From: an uncultured Bacteroidales bacterium
GTDB lineage: Bacteria > Bacteroidota > Bacteroidia > Bacteroidales > Bacteroidaceae
Assembly (NCBI GenBank): GCA_902786925.1
Contig: CADAEK010000002.1
Location: forward strand, 186,001-250,000
Direction of reading: 5' to 3'
DNA: 64,000 nt
The notes under the pieces: generated by a model
What the model saw: only the letters and a program-made list of their open reading frames with translations
Told to the model about the DNA's origin: nothing
Database searches by the model: none
Translations under genes and position numbers: made by a program
Shown here: positions 1 to 8,068 of the stretch, piece after piece
Layout: each line of letters starts with the position of its first letter
How positions within the stretch are numbered: position 1 is the first letter of the stretch

Positions 1-579
1 TTTGCCCAGACCCGCACACTTCCAAAACCCAACCTGAAACGTCAGACGCTGTCTGTGATGAGCGCTTTCAAACAGCGTAAGTCTGTGCGCACCTACAGCG
101 CTAAGTCACTCTCCGAACAGGACTTAAGCGACCTGTTGTGGGCTGCTCAGGGCAAGAACCGTGAAGACGTACATTTGACCTCTCCAACGGCGATGAACCG
201 TCAGGAAATCCGTCTCTATGTGTTCACCGCTCAAAACGTTTCGCTCTACAATCCTCAAAAGAACACCCTCACGCAAGTGGCCAATGGTGACCACCGCGAT
301 ATTGTAGCAGCAGGTCAGGACTTTGCTAAAGCCGCTCCTGTCAGCCTCGTTCTGGTGGCTGACTTTGACAAGTTTGGCAGCAACAACCAGCATGCTCAGT
401 GGATGGTGGGTTCTGATGTGGGCATTGTTAGCCAGAACATCAACCTCTTCTGTGCTGCTGCAGGTCTGTGCACCGTTCCTCGTGGCACGATGAATCAGAA
501 GGCTATTCAGCAGTTGCTGAAACTCAGCGAAAACCAGATTCCTGTGCTGAACAATCCTGTAGGCTATCCTGCTAAATAG
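1..579 (+). CDS. Nitroreductase family protein (SagB/ThcOx-like), 5' end outside window
   Basis: The frame is open from base 1, so the N-terminus lies upstream of the window; the visible part is 192 residues. It contains the KQRKSVRTYS stretch followed by LSEQDLSDLLWAAQG, the usual opening of FMN-dependent nitroreductases, and a C-terminal segment ending GYPAK, like the GYP ending of the secreted SagB/ThcOx-like group. Such proteins use flavin and NAD(P)H to reduce nitro or quinone compounds, but the substrate cannot be read from the sequence. An internal GTG/ATG at 55-60 could be mistaken for a start, but the conserved frame extends upstream of it. Confidence 0.85.
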   Translation, partial: FAQTRTLPKPNLKRQTLSVMSAFKQRKSVRTYSAKSLSEQDLSDLLWAAQGKNREDVHLTSPTAMNRQEIRLYVFTAQNVSLYNPQKNTLTQVANGDHRDIVAAGQDFAKAAPVSLVLVADFDKFGSNNQHAQWMVGSDVGIVSQNINLFCAAAGLCTVPRGTMNQKAIQQLLKLSENQIPVLNNPVGYPAK

Positions 580-719
580 CATTGTTCATCCGTTCCTCAA
601 CACAGGAACAGCAACCACGAAAATGGACGGATGAGACCCGAAACGCTTCTCGACTCTCGTTTTTGACCTTAACGCAGGCTGCATTTCAAACAATAAAAAC
701 AAAAAAAGACGCTTTAATT

Positions 720-750
720 TTTGTATTGTTTGAAATTTGTGCTACCTTTG
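720..750 (+). promoter_or_regulatory. Bacteroidetes-type promoter for tRNA-Pro
   Basis: TTTG at 720-723, a 19-bp spacer and TACCTTTG at 743-750 match the -33/-7 consensus of the phylum. The start point should fall near 757, about 35 bp before the tRNA. Confidence 0.8.
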
Positions 751-792
751 CACCCGATTTCACGGAGCACCAAGGGTCCTGTGCTTATCAAT

Positions 793-869
793 CGGGAAGT
801 AGCGCAGTTGGTTAGCGTACACGTCTGGGGGGCGTGTGGTCGCCAGTTCGAGTCTGGTCTTCCCGACCA
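793..869 (+). tRNA. tRNA-Pro (anticodon GGG)
   Basis: The acceptor arms CGGGAAG and CTTCCCG pair, and the CCA end is encoded. The D arm, a T arm with GTTCGAG, and an anticodon stem closing on the loop CTGGGGG give anticodon GGG. A strong terminator follows at once. Confidence 0.95.
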
Positions 870-872
870 TCT

Positions 873-910
873 AAAGAGGCTGTGTCAATGCTGACACAGC
901 CTCTTTTTTT
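873..910 (+). terminator. Rho-independent terminator after tRNA-Pro
   Basis: A 14-bp perfect stem (873-886 with 893-906) has a six-base loop and a T tract directly after it. Confidence 0.9.
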
Positions 911-945
911 GTTCTCCTCACGATGCCCTTTTTGTGCCCCAAAAA

Positions 946-1010
946 CGGTGTGACTCAGACCGAGGGTGCCGGTGTGACTCAGACCGACCTGTGCGGTGTG
1001 AGTCACACCG
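946..1010. repeat. Dyad-array repeat, family A, copy 1 (3 units, 24-bp period)
   Basis: Three 17-bp units begin at 946, 970 and 994, exactly 24 bp apart, with 7-bp spacers. Units 1 and 2 read CGGTGTGACTCAGACCG. Unit 3 is CGGTGTGAGTCACACCG, a perfect dyad around its middle base. The array lies between two convergent tRNA genes. A homologous array in the opposite orientation lies at 38039-38103. Confidence 0.85.
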
Positions 1011-1043
1011 CCAAAGTGGTGCAGGAAGGACTGTAGAAACAGC

Positions 1044-1076
1044 AAAGGATGCGTCACGAACATGGCGCATCCTTTT
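1044..1076 (+). terminator. Terminator-like hairpin in the tRNA-Pro/tRNA-Lys gap
   Basis: AAAGGATGCG pairs with CGCATCCTTT around a 12-base loop, followed by T residues. No gene ends just upstream on this strand, so it may be a backup terminator or part of the family A element region. A second small GC stem follows near 1089-1114. Confidence 0.5.
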
Positions 1077-1156
1077 TCTATGCATGAACGCCCGAACTGC
1101 TTCAAGTCCGGGCGCTCCTGTATCATCATTGAGGGATGCTATATGCATCCAACAAA

Positions 1157-1188
1157 AAAGAGGATGAGCCAATGTTGACTCATCCTCG
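1157..1188 (-). terminator. Rho-independent terminator after tRNA-Lys
   Basis: Read on the minus strand, GAGGATGAG (1187-1179) pairs with CTCATCCTC (1168-1160) and a T run follows. It is placed immediately after the tRNA-Lys 3' end. Confidence 0.85.
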
Positions 1189-1190
1189 TG

Positions 1191-1263
1191 TGATCCGCTT
1201 GGGGCTCGAACCCAAGACCCCAACATTAAAAGTGTTGTGCTCTACCAGCTGAGCTAGCGGATC
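1191..1263 (-). tRNA. tRNA-Lys (anticodon TTT)
   Basis: On the minus strand the acceptor GATCCGC pairs with GCGGATC. The D arm contains AGCTGGTAGA, the anticodon loop is CTTTTAA (anticodon TTT), and the T arm has GGTTCGAGCC. CCA is not encoded, unlike the nearby tRNA-Pro. Confidence 0.95.
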
Positions 1264-1343
1264 TACCTAATAGGCTTACGGAAGGTGTTCTCGAGAGAAC
1301 TTGTGACGGGGTTTTACGCCCATCTGCTTTTCGTAAGCGGGTG

Positions 1344-1374
1344 CAAAGGTAGTGCAAATTTTGGATAATGCAAA
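1344..1374 (-). promoter_or_regulatory. Promoter for tRNA-Lys
   Basis: On the minus strand TTTG (1374-1371), 19 bp, then TACCTTTG (1351-1344). This is a full consensus match, with a leader of about 70 nt to the tRNA. Confidence 0.8.
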
Positions 1375-1462
1375 ATAAATGGGCTATTTTTTGAAGCGTG
1401 AGATGAAAAATAAGGGCGCATGAGGTGAAATGGGTTTGAAAAGCAAGAATAAAACTTGGGCT

Positions 1463-1960
1463 TTATTCTTGTTCTGCTGCAATGGAGAGATTCTCTTCGT
1501 CGTCGTAGTGGTAGTTGATTTTTGCCCCACGGTTTTGGAGGGCAATGTAGTTGAGTGTGCGAAGAAGTCCTTGCAGGGTCTGTTCTCGTTCAGTCTTTTT
1601 CAGTTGGCATTCCCACACTTCGATGGTGTGCCATCCCTGTGCCTTGAGTGCTAGGCGGTTTTCGTGGTCGCGCTCTTGGTTGCGCAGGAATTTTTGTCTC
1701 CAGTAGTCAGTATGGGTCTGGGGCAAACGGTACAGGGAGCATCCTTCGTGTCCATGCCAAAAGCATCCGTTGATGAAGATGCAGGTGCGGAGTCCCACGA
1801 TGGTAAGGTCGGGCGTGCCAGGCAGCGTCTTAGCATGGATGCGGTAGCGGAAGCCGTGGCTGAACAGGAAACGGCGTACAAGCATCTCGGGTCGTGTGTT
1901 TTTCGACCTGATTCTGCGCATGCAGTTGCTGCGCTGCTGAGGTGTCATCTTGTCTGCCAT
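1463..1960 (-). CDS. vsr: Very short patch repair endonuclease Vsr
   Basis: This 165-residue protein matches the length and layout of Vsr, which nicks DNA 5' of the T in T:G mismatches left by deamination of 5-methylcytosine. Visible hallmarks are the opening KMTPQQRSNCMRRIRSKNT, the acid Glu25, the metal-binding GTPDL with Asp51, and NGCFWHGHEGC carrying the histidines and zinc-site cysteines. It ends 51 bp downstream of a putative DNA-repair gene on the same strand. No cytosine methyltransferase, its usual partner, lies in the window, so it is either orphaned or serves a distant methylase. Confidence 0.95.
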   Translation of the reverse strand: MADKMTPQQRSNCMRRIRSKNTRPEMLVRRFLFSHGFRYRIHAKTLPGTPDLTIVGLRTCIFINGCFWHGHEGCSLYRLPQTHTDYWRQKFLRNQERDHENRLALKAQGWHTIEVWECQLKKTEREQTLQGLLRTLNYIALQNRGAKINYHYDDEENLSIAAEQE

Positions 1961-2011
1961 CGGTTTTCTTTCGGGGGTGGGAGCGTGGTGCAGGTGCGTT
2001 CACGCCATGCT

Positions 2012-2794
2012 TTATTGTTTCTCTGTCATGTATTTCCAATAGCGTCGGGGCATGTCGTTGAGCTGCTTCTTGGGGTTCATACGCTCGCGAATGCAGATGG
2101 CCTTGAAATAGGTCCTCCACAGTTCTTGCAAGAGTTTGTCATCCTCGCTCAGCACCTCGTCGTTAAGTTTTCCGTTGTCGAGGTTGAAGGGCAGGGCTTC
2201 TTCGTCCTGAAACGTGATGCGTGTCACCTCCTGCTGGTCGTAGTAGAACCCATAGCGGCGCTTCGCGTCGTAGAGGAGCCACGGTTGGGTGCCGAACCTG
2301 TCCTTGAAATGCTCTACCACAAGCGGAAGAACATTGTGGTCGGGCGATACGACTCCCAGGTAGGTCCCGTCTTTCGTCTTCTGGAAGCGTATAAACTGCA
2401 TCATGCGTAGCCGTTCATGCATCACTTTCCTGAAGATGTTTGTCACGGAGAGCACATCGGGGTCGGAGAAGTTACGCTCGATGCTTCGTGCCCCTTCAGC
2501 CTGCCGAAACACTTTACACATATAATTAAATAGGGATGTGTCCAACTCGGACATTTCAGAAAGATAGCTGACGGCCAGCAGTCTCATGGCTTCTTTCGAT
2601 ACTCGCTTCTCCAGTCCGGCCCACACTCGCTGTGCTCGGTCCTCGGCGGTCTGCACCTCGTGTACCTCTTCGCAAAAGAGGGGCAGCGGCTCTCCTTTCC
2701 CCACCAGCATCTCTGGCTGTTGGTGGAGCGAGAAGGCGTCGAAGACAGCAGAAAGCACTCCGTCCAGTGTTCGGTCTATGGTGTAAACAAGCAT
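2012..2794 (-). CDS. TIGR03915-type putative DNA metabolism protein
   Basis: The 260-residue protein opens with a YTIDRTLDGVLSAVFDAF segment, the recognisable start of a family found beside the radical SAM gene that precedes it here (36-bp gap). Its second half has the DUF4130-like features of that family: RNPKKQLN-like basic C-terminus and an RYGFYYD segment. As I recall, some members are fused to a uracil-DNA-glycosylase-like domain; this one stops before any such domain. The biochemical role is unknown. Repair or modification of DNA is inferred from that fusion and from the neighbouring vsr. Confidence 0.75.
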   Translation of the reverse strand: MLVYTIDRTLDGVLSAVFDAFSLHQQPEMLVGKGEPLPLFCEEVHEVQTAEDRAQRVWAGLEKRVSKEAMRLLAVSYLSEMSELDTSLFNYMCKVFRQAEGARSIERNFSDPDVLSVTNIFRKVMHERLRMMQFIRFQKTKDGTYLGVVSPDHNVLPLVVEHFKDRFGTQPWLLYDAKRRYGFYYDQQEVTRITFQDEEALPFNLDNGKLNDEVLSEDDKLLQELWRTYFKAICIRERMNPKKQLNDMPRRYWKYMTEKQ

Positions 2795-2830
2795 CTTGTC
2801 ATGTACAATTTGACGATGTACTACATATAA

Positions 2831-4135
2831 TTAATCTTCGGTCTTCTCCTCTTCAAAGTCGAGGCTAAGTTGCAGTTCGGCTGCTGCCTTCTTCTGTTGG
2901 GCTTTTGAGACCAGCAAGGGCTTGAGTCGTTCGGGATGCAACTCGTTGATGCCAACGATGGGGTTGGCGTAACCGTCGGTGAGTTCATGACAGGTGATGA
3001 AATACTTGGCCTTCTTCATCACTACGCCCATCTTTTTGAGGTGGTAGGAGGTGATGCGGTTGAAACGGCGTGAATTGACAATGAGCATGGCAGACTTCAC
3101 GCCAATGCCTGGCACACGGAGAATTCGCTCGTAGTCGTCGCGGTTGATGTCCACGGGAAACTGCTCGGGGTGTCTCAATGCCCATGCCAGTTTGGGGTCT
3201 ACTTCCAAGTCGAGGTTTGCATTGGCTTCATCGACAATCTCCTCTACCTTGAACTGATAGAAGCGCATGAGCCAGTCGGCCTGGTAGAGGCGGTTCTCAC
3301 GCACCAAAGGAGGCTGCTTCAAGATGGGAAGACGCGAATCGTAGGTGTTCACACTCACATAGCCTGAATAATAAACGCGCCGCATGGTGGGCTGTCCATA
3401 CATGGCCGAAGACATATGTAGAATGTCGCGGTCGGTCTCTGCTGTGGCTCCCACAATCATTTGGGTGCTCTGTCCTGCTGGCACAAAGCGGGGTACGTGG
3501 CGCAGATGCTTCCGGTCTTCCTTGTTCTCCAACACGCCTTGCTGAATGAACCTCATCGGAGCAAACACGCTTTGGTGGTCCTTCTCGGGAGCGAGCAACT
3601 TCAGCGAGGTCTCGTTGGGAATCTCGATGTTCACACTCATGCGGTCAGCGTAGCGTCCGGCTTCGCTCATCAGTTCACGACTGGCGCCGGGAATGCTCTT
3701 CAGGTGGATGTAGCCATTGAAATGATGCACTGTGCGAAGGTCCTTGGCGATAGCAACAAGCCGTTCCATCGTGTAGTCGGGGTTCCGTACCACTCCGCTG
3801 CTCAAGAACAGGCCTTCGATATAGTTCCTTCTGTAGAACTCCATCACGATTTCCTCCAATTCATGCACAGCCAGTGTGGCACGCTTAATGTCGTTGCTGC
3901 GGCGATTGATGCAGTAGGCACAATCGTACATGCAATAGTTGGTGAGCATGACCTTCAAGAGGGAGATGCAGCGTCCGTCGTCGGCAAACGAGTGGCAGAT
4001 GCCGACACCTCCAACGGTGTTTCCCACCATGCCTTGCTTGCCACTACGCACGGTGCCGCTTGACGAGCACGACACATCATACTTGGCAGATTCGGCAAGT
4101 ATGCGCAGTTTCTCTAATGTGTTCTCTGTCAGCAT
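2831..4135 (-). CDS. Radical SAM protein of a putative DNA repair/modification pair
   Basis: The 434-residue protein carries the iron-sulfur motif C68-x3-C72-x2-C75 in LTNYCMYDCAYCINR. Near residues 337-353 a helix-hairpin-helix stretch (RVPGIGVKSAM) is typical of non-specific DNA binding. The combination matches the TIGR03916 group, which is paired with TIGR03915 proteins as here. The radical chemistry and substrate are undetermined. Together with the next gene and vsr it forms a three-gene same-strand set with 36- and 51-bp gaps, possibly read from the promoter of the upstream permease, since only 28 bp separate the two. Confidence 0.8.
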   Translation of the reverse strand: MLTENTLEKLRILAESAKYDVSCSSSGTVRSGKQGMVGNTVGGVGICHSFADDGRCISLLKVMLTNYCMYDCAYCINRRSNDIKRATLAVHELEEIVMEFYRRNYIEGLFLSSGVVRNPDYTMERLVAIAKDLRTVHHFNGYIHLKSIPGASRELMSEAGRYADRMSVNIEIPNETSLKLLAPEKDHQSVFAPMRFIQQGVLENKEDRKHLRHVPRFVPAGQSTQMIVGATAETDRDILHMSSAMYGQPTMRRVYYSGYVSVNTYDSRLPILKQPPLVRENRLYQADWLMRFYQFKVEEIVDEANANLDLEVDPKLAWALRHPEQFPVDINRDDYERILRVPGIGVKSAMLIVNSRRFNRITSYHLKKMGVVMKKAKYFITCHELTDGYANPIVGINELHPERLKPLLVSKAQQKKAAAELQLSLDFEEEKTED

Positions 4136-4163
4136 GTGGTAAGTGTGTGGTGGGGTATGAATG

Positions 4164-5267
4164 TCAATCGAGATGCTCTTTTGTTACCTCTTCCTCGTCT
4201 TCTTCCAGCACATAGCGCTTATAGTATGAGACGAGCAGGGTGGTGATGGGAAGAGCGATGATGAGGCCGATGAAGCCGAGCAGACTGCCCCAGATGGAGA
4301 GGGACAACAGAATGACAGCGGCATTGAGTCCTGTCACCTTGCCCATGATGCGGGGAGTGAGCACCCAGTCTTGAATGGCTTGTACCACACAGAAGACGAT
4401 GATGGCGGCCAGGATGATTCCCCAGAAGTTCTGTCCTGTGTCGTGTGCTTTCAGCAGGGCCAATACAATGGTGGGGATGAAGCCCACGACTTGCAGGTAA
4501 GGCACAAGGTTGAGGAAGCCGATGAAGAGTCCGAGTGGAATAGCCAATGGGAAGTCGATGATGAGGAAGCCAATGCTGAACAGCACTCCCACGCTCATGG
4601 CGATGATGGTTTGTCCACGGAAGTAGCGGTTCATGCCATTCTTCAGGTCGGACATGACTCCATACACGATGTCGCGCTTGCTGCGAGGGACTAACTTGAA
4701 AAGCCCTTCCGCCATTTCTTCATAATCGGCCAGAATGAAAAAGAGGTAGATGATGGCAATGAGAGAGGCGATGACGCCGATGATGGCATTGACGCTGCTG
4801 CTGAGGATGGAGACGACTTGTGGCACTCTTTCTTCCACAATTTGGGTGACATCCTGAATGGTCAATGCGTTGGCTATCTGGTCTACATTGATATGATGCT
4901 TGATGAAGTGTTCTGCTTCGGAGGCCGCAGAAGTGACCGTAGCATCAGTCGTGGCATATTCAACGATGATGTTCTTGAGGTGTTCCACTTCTGAGATGAT
5001 GGGAGGAATGATAAGGAAACTTCCTCCGGTGAGGATGCCTGCAATGAGCAAAATGGTGATGGTGATGCTGGCGGCTCTTGACTTCACCCGACAGCGATAT
5101 TGGATGAAGTGCACGATGGGGTAGAGCAAGTAGGCAATCAGCCATGCTACGAGAAAGGGTATCAGCACGCTGCTGAGGCGGTTGACGAGAAGATATATTA
5201 CGCCTAAAAGGACGATACTCATCAAAAGCCGCACGAAGCGGTCGAATGTAATGGGCTTTGTTTTCAT
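4164..5267 (-). CDS. AI-2E/PerM-family transporter
   Basis: A 367-residue polytopic membrane protein with about seven to eight hydrophobic segments. It has the family's paired N-terminal helices, a periplasmic-length central region (about residues 90-180) and a C-terminal block with GFLNLVPYLQVVG and the PRIMGK motif. Members export small molecules or act as ion antiporters, but the substrate cannot be told here. I chose the start MKTKPITFDRF at 5267, because the 36 residues upstream are polar and lie across the promoter region. A near-consensus -7 box (TATCTTCG) sits at 5307-5300. Confidence 0.85.
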   Translation of the reverse strand: MKTKPITFDRFVRLLMSIVLLGVIYLLVNRLSSVLIPFLVAWLIAYLLYPIVHFIQYRCRVKSRAASITITILLIAGILTGGSFLIIPPIISEVEHLKNIIVEYATTDATVTSAASEAEHFIKHHINVDQIANALTIQDVTQIVEERVPQVVSILSSSVNAIIGVIASLIAIIYLFFILADYEEMAEGLFKLVPRSKRDIVYGVMSDLKNGMNRYFRGQTIIAMSVGVLFSIGFLIIDFPLAIPLGLFIGFLNLVPYLQVVGFIPTIVLALLKAHDTGQNFWGIILAAIIVFCVVQAIQDWVLTPRIMGKVTGLNAAVILLSLSIWGSLLGFIGLIIALPITTLLVSYYKRYVLEEDEEEVTKEHLD

Positions 5268-5392
5268 GTTGTGTGAGGTTATGCTGCTGATTTGTTGTAC
5301 GAAGATACGCAAAAACTTATGTTTCAGTGGTCTGTTATGTGAAAAAAAGTTGTTTTTGAAAGGAAAATGCGTCAAGTCAGTGTTTTTATTTC

Positions 5393-5400
5393 TATTTTTG
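5393..5400 (+). promoter_or_regulatory. -7 box for rsmI
   Basis: TATTTTTG matches TAnnTTTG. It predicts a start near 5407 and a leader of only about 15 nt before the TTG start codon at 5421. Confidence 0.6.
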
Positions 5401-5420
5401 CAACAAATTGTTGACTCGCT

Positions 5421-6191
5421 TTGGGTAAATTGTTTGTAGTTCCGACTCCTGTGGGGAATATGGAAGATATGACTTACAGGGCTGTACGTGTGTTGAAAGA
5501 GGCTGATTTGATTTTGGCTGAAGACACTCGTACTTCGAGTGTGTTATTGCAACATTATGACATTCATGGTGAGCTTTTGTCGCACCATAAATTCAATGAG
5601 CACGAAACGGTGCAGGGTGTGGTGCGCAGAATTCAGGGTGGCCTGACGGTGGCACTGATTAGTGATGCAGGCACTCCCGGCATTAGTGACCCCGGCTTTC
5701 TGCTGGTGCGCGAGTGTGTGCAGCATGGCATTGAGGTACAGACTCTTCCAGGTCCAACGGCGTTTGTTCCTGCCTTGGTGAGCAGCGGACTGCCTTGTGA
5801 CAAGTTCTGTTTCGAGGGTTTCTTGCCCCAGAAGAAAGGGCGGCAGACGAGGCTTGAACGACTGAAGGAGGAGGAGCGCAGCACCATTATCTATGAGTCA
5901 CCTCGCCGCTTGGTGAAGACGTTGAGACAGTTGATAGAAGTGATGGGCGAGGAACGAAGGGTGTGTGTGTCTCGTGAAATATCGAAGCTGCACGAGGAGC
6001 ACGTGAGAGGCACGCTGAAAGAGGTGGCTGAGCACTTTGAGCGTGTGGAACCCTTGGGTGAGATTGTCATTATCTTGGAAGGTGGGGCGAATGAAGCGAA
6101 CGCCTCTGTAAATAGAGAAGAAGATATGTCTGATGACCCTATGCGTATGCTGATGGGAACAGGCAAGAAAAAGAATAAATACAAGAATTAA
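5421..6191 (+). CDS. rsmI: 16S rRNA (cytidine(1402)-2'-O)-methyltransferase RsmI, TTG start
   Basis: The 256-residue protein has the tetrapyrrole-methylase fold signatures of RsmI: KLFVVPTPVGN at the N-terminus, LAEDTRTS, and SDAGTPGISDPGF in the SAM site. It methylates the 2'-hydroxyl of C1402 in the decoding centre. The family begins almost exactly at this point. No ATG is available, and an in-frame TGA at 5412-5414 rules out an upstream start, so translation must begin at TTG 5421. The lipoprotein gene follows after 17 bp and probably shares the transcript. Confidence 0.95.
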   Translation: MGKLFVVPTPVGNMEDMTYRAVRVLKEADLILAEDTRTSSVLLQHYDIHGELLSHHKFNEHETVQGVVRRIQGGLTVALISDAGTPGISDPGFLLVRECVQHGIEVQTLPGPTAFVPALVSSGLPCDKFCFEGFLPQKKGRQTRLERLKEEERSTIIYESPRRLVKTLRQLIEVMGEERRVCVSREISKLHEEHVRGTLKEVAEHFERVEPLGEIVIILEGGANEANASVNREEDMSDDPMRMLMGTGKKKNKYKN

Positions 6192-6208
6192 TATTAAAAT
6201 AAAGGAAT

Positions 6209-7078
6209 ATGAAAAAGATTAAGAACTTCGGTGTGAAAGCTTTTTGTGTTGCAGCAATGGCATCTGCATTGGTGGCTTGTAATGAAGGAATGAAGGGAAA
6301 TGACAATGGAGACCGCGAGCGTGACTCATTGCGTAACATCATTGACCAGAAGGATAACGAGATTAACGATTTGATGGGCACTTTCAATGAGATTCAGCAG
6401 GGCTTTGACCTCATTAATGAGGCTGAGGGCCGTGTGAACATGTTGAAGAGCAATGCTGAGAATAACAGCTCGCGTGAGAATATCCGTGAGAACATGACCT
6501 TCATTCAAGAGACAATGGAGGAGAACCGCCGCAAGATTGAGGAACTGGAGAATAAACTGAATTCCAGCACTATCAATTCTTCTAAACTGAAGGAGACCAT
6601 TAGTAACTTGACGCTCCAGCTCAATGAGAAAAGCGCTGAACTGGAGGCATTGCGTGCTCAATTGGCAGAAAAGGATGTGATGATTGCTGAACTGGGCTCT
6701 ACTGTCAATACGCTGAAAGATGAGAATGCGCAAGTGAAGCACCAGAAGGACGAAGTGGAACAAATTGCCAAGAACCAGGATTCGCAGTTGAATACGGCAT
6801 GGTATGTATTCGGTACCAGCAAGGAACTGAAAGAGCAGGGCATCCTGCAGAAGGGTGAGGTGCTGAAGGGTGACTACAACAAGGAATATTTCACGAAGAT
6901 TGATATCCGTAAGGTGAATGTTATCTCCCTGGAGTCGAAGTCTGCATCCCTCCTGACGAATCATCCTGCAGGCTCATACACGCTGCTGAAAGACAGTAAG
7001 GGTGAATACACCTTGCGCATCACAGACGCTCAAAAGTTCTGGAGTGTGAGCAAGTACCTTGTTGTCAAGGTAAAATAA
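6209..7078 (+). CDS. Coiled-coil lipoprotein, Cbp1-like
   Basis: A 289-residue protein with a lipoprotein signal (lipobox ALVAC, Cys24). A long heptad-rich coiled coil runs from about residue 35 to 190, and a compact C-terminal domain begins AWYVFGTSKELKEQGIL and ends SVSKYLVVKVK. This layout and ending match a Bacteroidetes family that databases call Cbp1 collagen-binding adhesin, a name resting on one characterised member. Collagen binding here is not shown by sequence. It should be anchored in the outer membrane. It follows rsmI by 17 bp and precedes another exported protein by 15 bp. Confidence 0.8.
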   Translation: MKKIKNFGVKAFCVAAMASALVACNEGMKGNDNGDRERDSLRNIIDQKDNEINDLMGTFNEIQQGFDLINEAEGRVNMLKSNAENNSSRENIRENMTFIQETMEENRRKIEELENKLNSSTINSSKLKETISNLTLQLNEKSAELEALRAQLAEKDVMIAELGSTVNTLKDENAQVKHQKDEVEQIAKNQDSQLNTAWYVFGTSKELKEQGILQKGEVLKGDYNKEYFTKIDIRKVNVISLESKSASLLTNHPAGSYTLLKDSKGEYTLRITDAQKFWSVSKYLVVKVK

Positions 7079-7093
7079 AATATTAAAAAGCCT

Positions 7094-7834
7094 ATGAAAA
7101 CGATTGTAATGAAAATCCTGCCCGTTCTGCTTCTCTTGTGCAGCGCTCTATCCGTGCATGCTCAAGAGAACAGTGATTGGGAACCTACGGGGACGTGGCC
7201 ATTTATCAACAAGCAGTTCCGTACAGCTACCGTCTACACAGGAGTGTTTAACCGAACCAAGACGGTGGTCCCTTGCAACATTCATGTGGGGAACCAAACC
7301 TTGTGGTATAGCCAAAACGACACGTTGATGGAGGCTATCCCTGGCACCATCATTCGTGTAGATTTCCCCAATGGTGATGTGTATATGCCTGTAGGTAGTA
7401 ACAATGAGTTGGGACGCATTGTGCGTGAAGACACCATAGGAGGCCGTATTGCCAGAGTGGTATTGGCGCAGGTGTTGAATCGCAAAGCGCTTGACCAGCG
7501 GTATTTGGACTATTGGAACAAGAGCCAAAACATGCTGCAGGGCTCTTCATTCTCAGGCTTTGCGGCTTTGGCCGATGTGGAAGGAGGCAGAATCCTTGAG
7601 GAGGAACCGCTGCCCCTGACAAATGTGTTCTACTTCCAAGTGAATGGTGAAATATTCCAAGCTACGTCGAAGAATATTTTGGCACACATCAATCCGAAGC
7701 GTAAGCAGGAATACCGCAACTTCACTCGTTCGGCAGAAATCATCTCTACCAACGAGAGTTCCATCCTGAAGATTTGGAAGGAGTTCTTCCTGAAATGGGA
7801 TAAAGAAGGAGCTGCCGCTAAGCAGGGAAAATGA
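7094..7834 (+). CDS. Exported protein of unknown function
   Basis: A 246-residue protein with a clear signal peptide (hydrophobic ILPVLLLLCSALSV, cleavage after HAQ). The mature part has many alternating polar and hydrophobic stretches suggesting a beta-rich fold. It lacks motifs I recognise, and it has no cysteines after the signal region apart from one in the VVPCNIHVG stretch. It sits 15 bp after the Cbp1-like lipoprotein and ends the rsmI transcription unit, so it may work in the envelope with that protein. Function unknown. Confidence 0.75.
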   Translation: MKTIVMKILPVLLLLCSALSVHAQENSDWEPTGTWPFINKQFRTATVYTGVFNRTKTVVPCNIHVGNQTLWYSQNDTLMEAIPGTIIRVDFPNGDVYMPVGSNNELGRIVREDTIGGRIARVVLAQVLNRKALDQRYLDYWNKSQNMLQGSSFSGFAALADVEGGRILEEEPLPLTNVFYFQVNGEIFQATSKNILAHINPKRKQEYRNFTRSAEIISTNESSILKIWKEFFLKWDKEGAAAKQGK

Positions 7835-8000
7835 CGTAATCGAGTATTTACGCGCAGTCAATGCGGGAAGATATTCTCTTTACCCGTTAGCGGCATCAAA
7901 CAGGCATTTGTCTGATTCCACCAACGGGTATTCTTTTTTTTGTTTGCTCTGTACATCCGGTTATTGTACGTTCCCTTGAATGACAGATTCTTCAGTACAG

Positions 8001-8044
8001 AAAAAAGGTGGGCACATTAGAATCTCCTAATGTGCCCACCTTTT
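8001..8044. terminator. Bidirectional terminator between convergent genes
   Basis: An 18-bp stem (8003-8020 with 8027-8044) has a six-base loop and is flanked by A and T runs. It can end transcripts from both the 7094-7834 gene and plsC. Confidence 0.9.
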
Positions 8045-8068
8045 AGTTTTTCAGTTGAGGCAGGATGG

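Noticed and set aside
582-815. A 77-codon frame after the nitroreductase
   Set aside because: It runs through the promoter and into the tRNA-Pro, and its composition is not protein-like.
946-1010. Arrays A and B as miniature CRISPR arrays
   Set aside because: The units are dyads of 16-17 bp with 7-bp spacers, far too short for CRISPR spacers; no cas genes are present and the spacers partly repeat between loci.
1664-2410. A 248-codon plus-strand frame
   Set aside because: It is antisense to vsr and the TIGR03915-like gene, with no protein motif; shadow frame.
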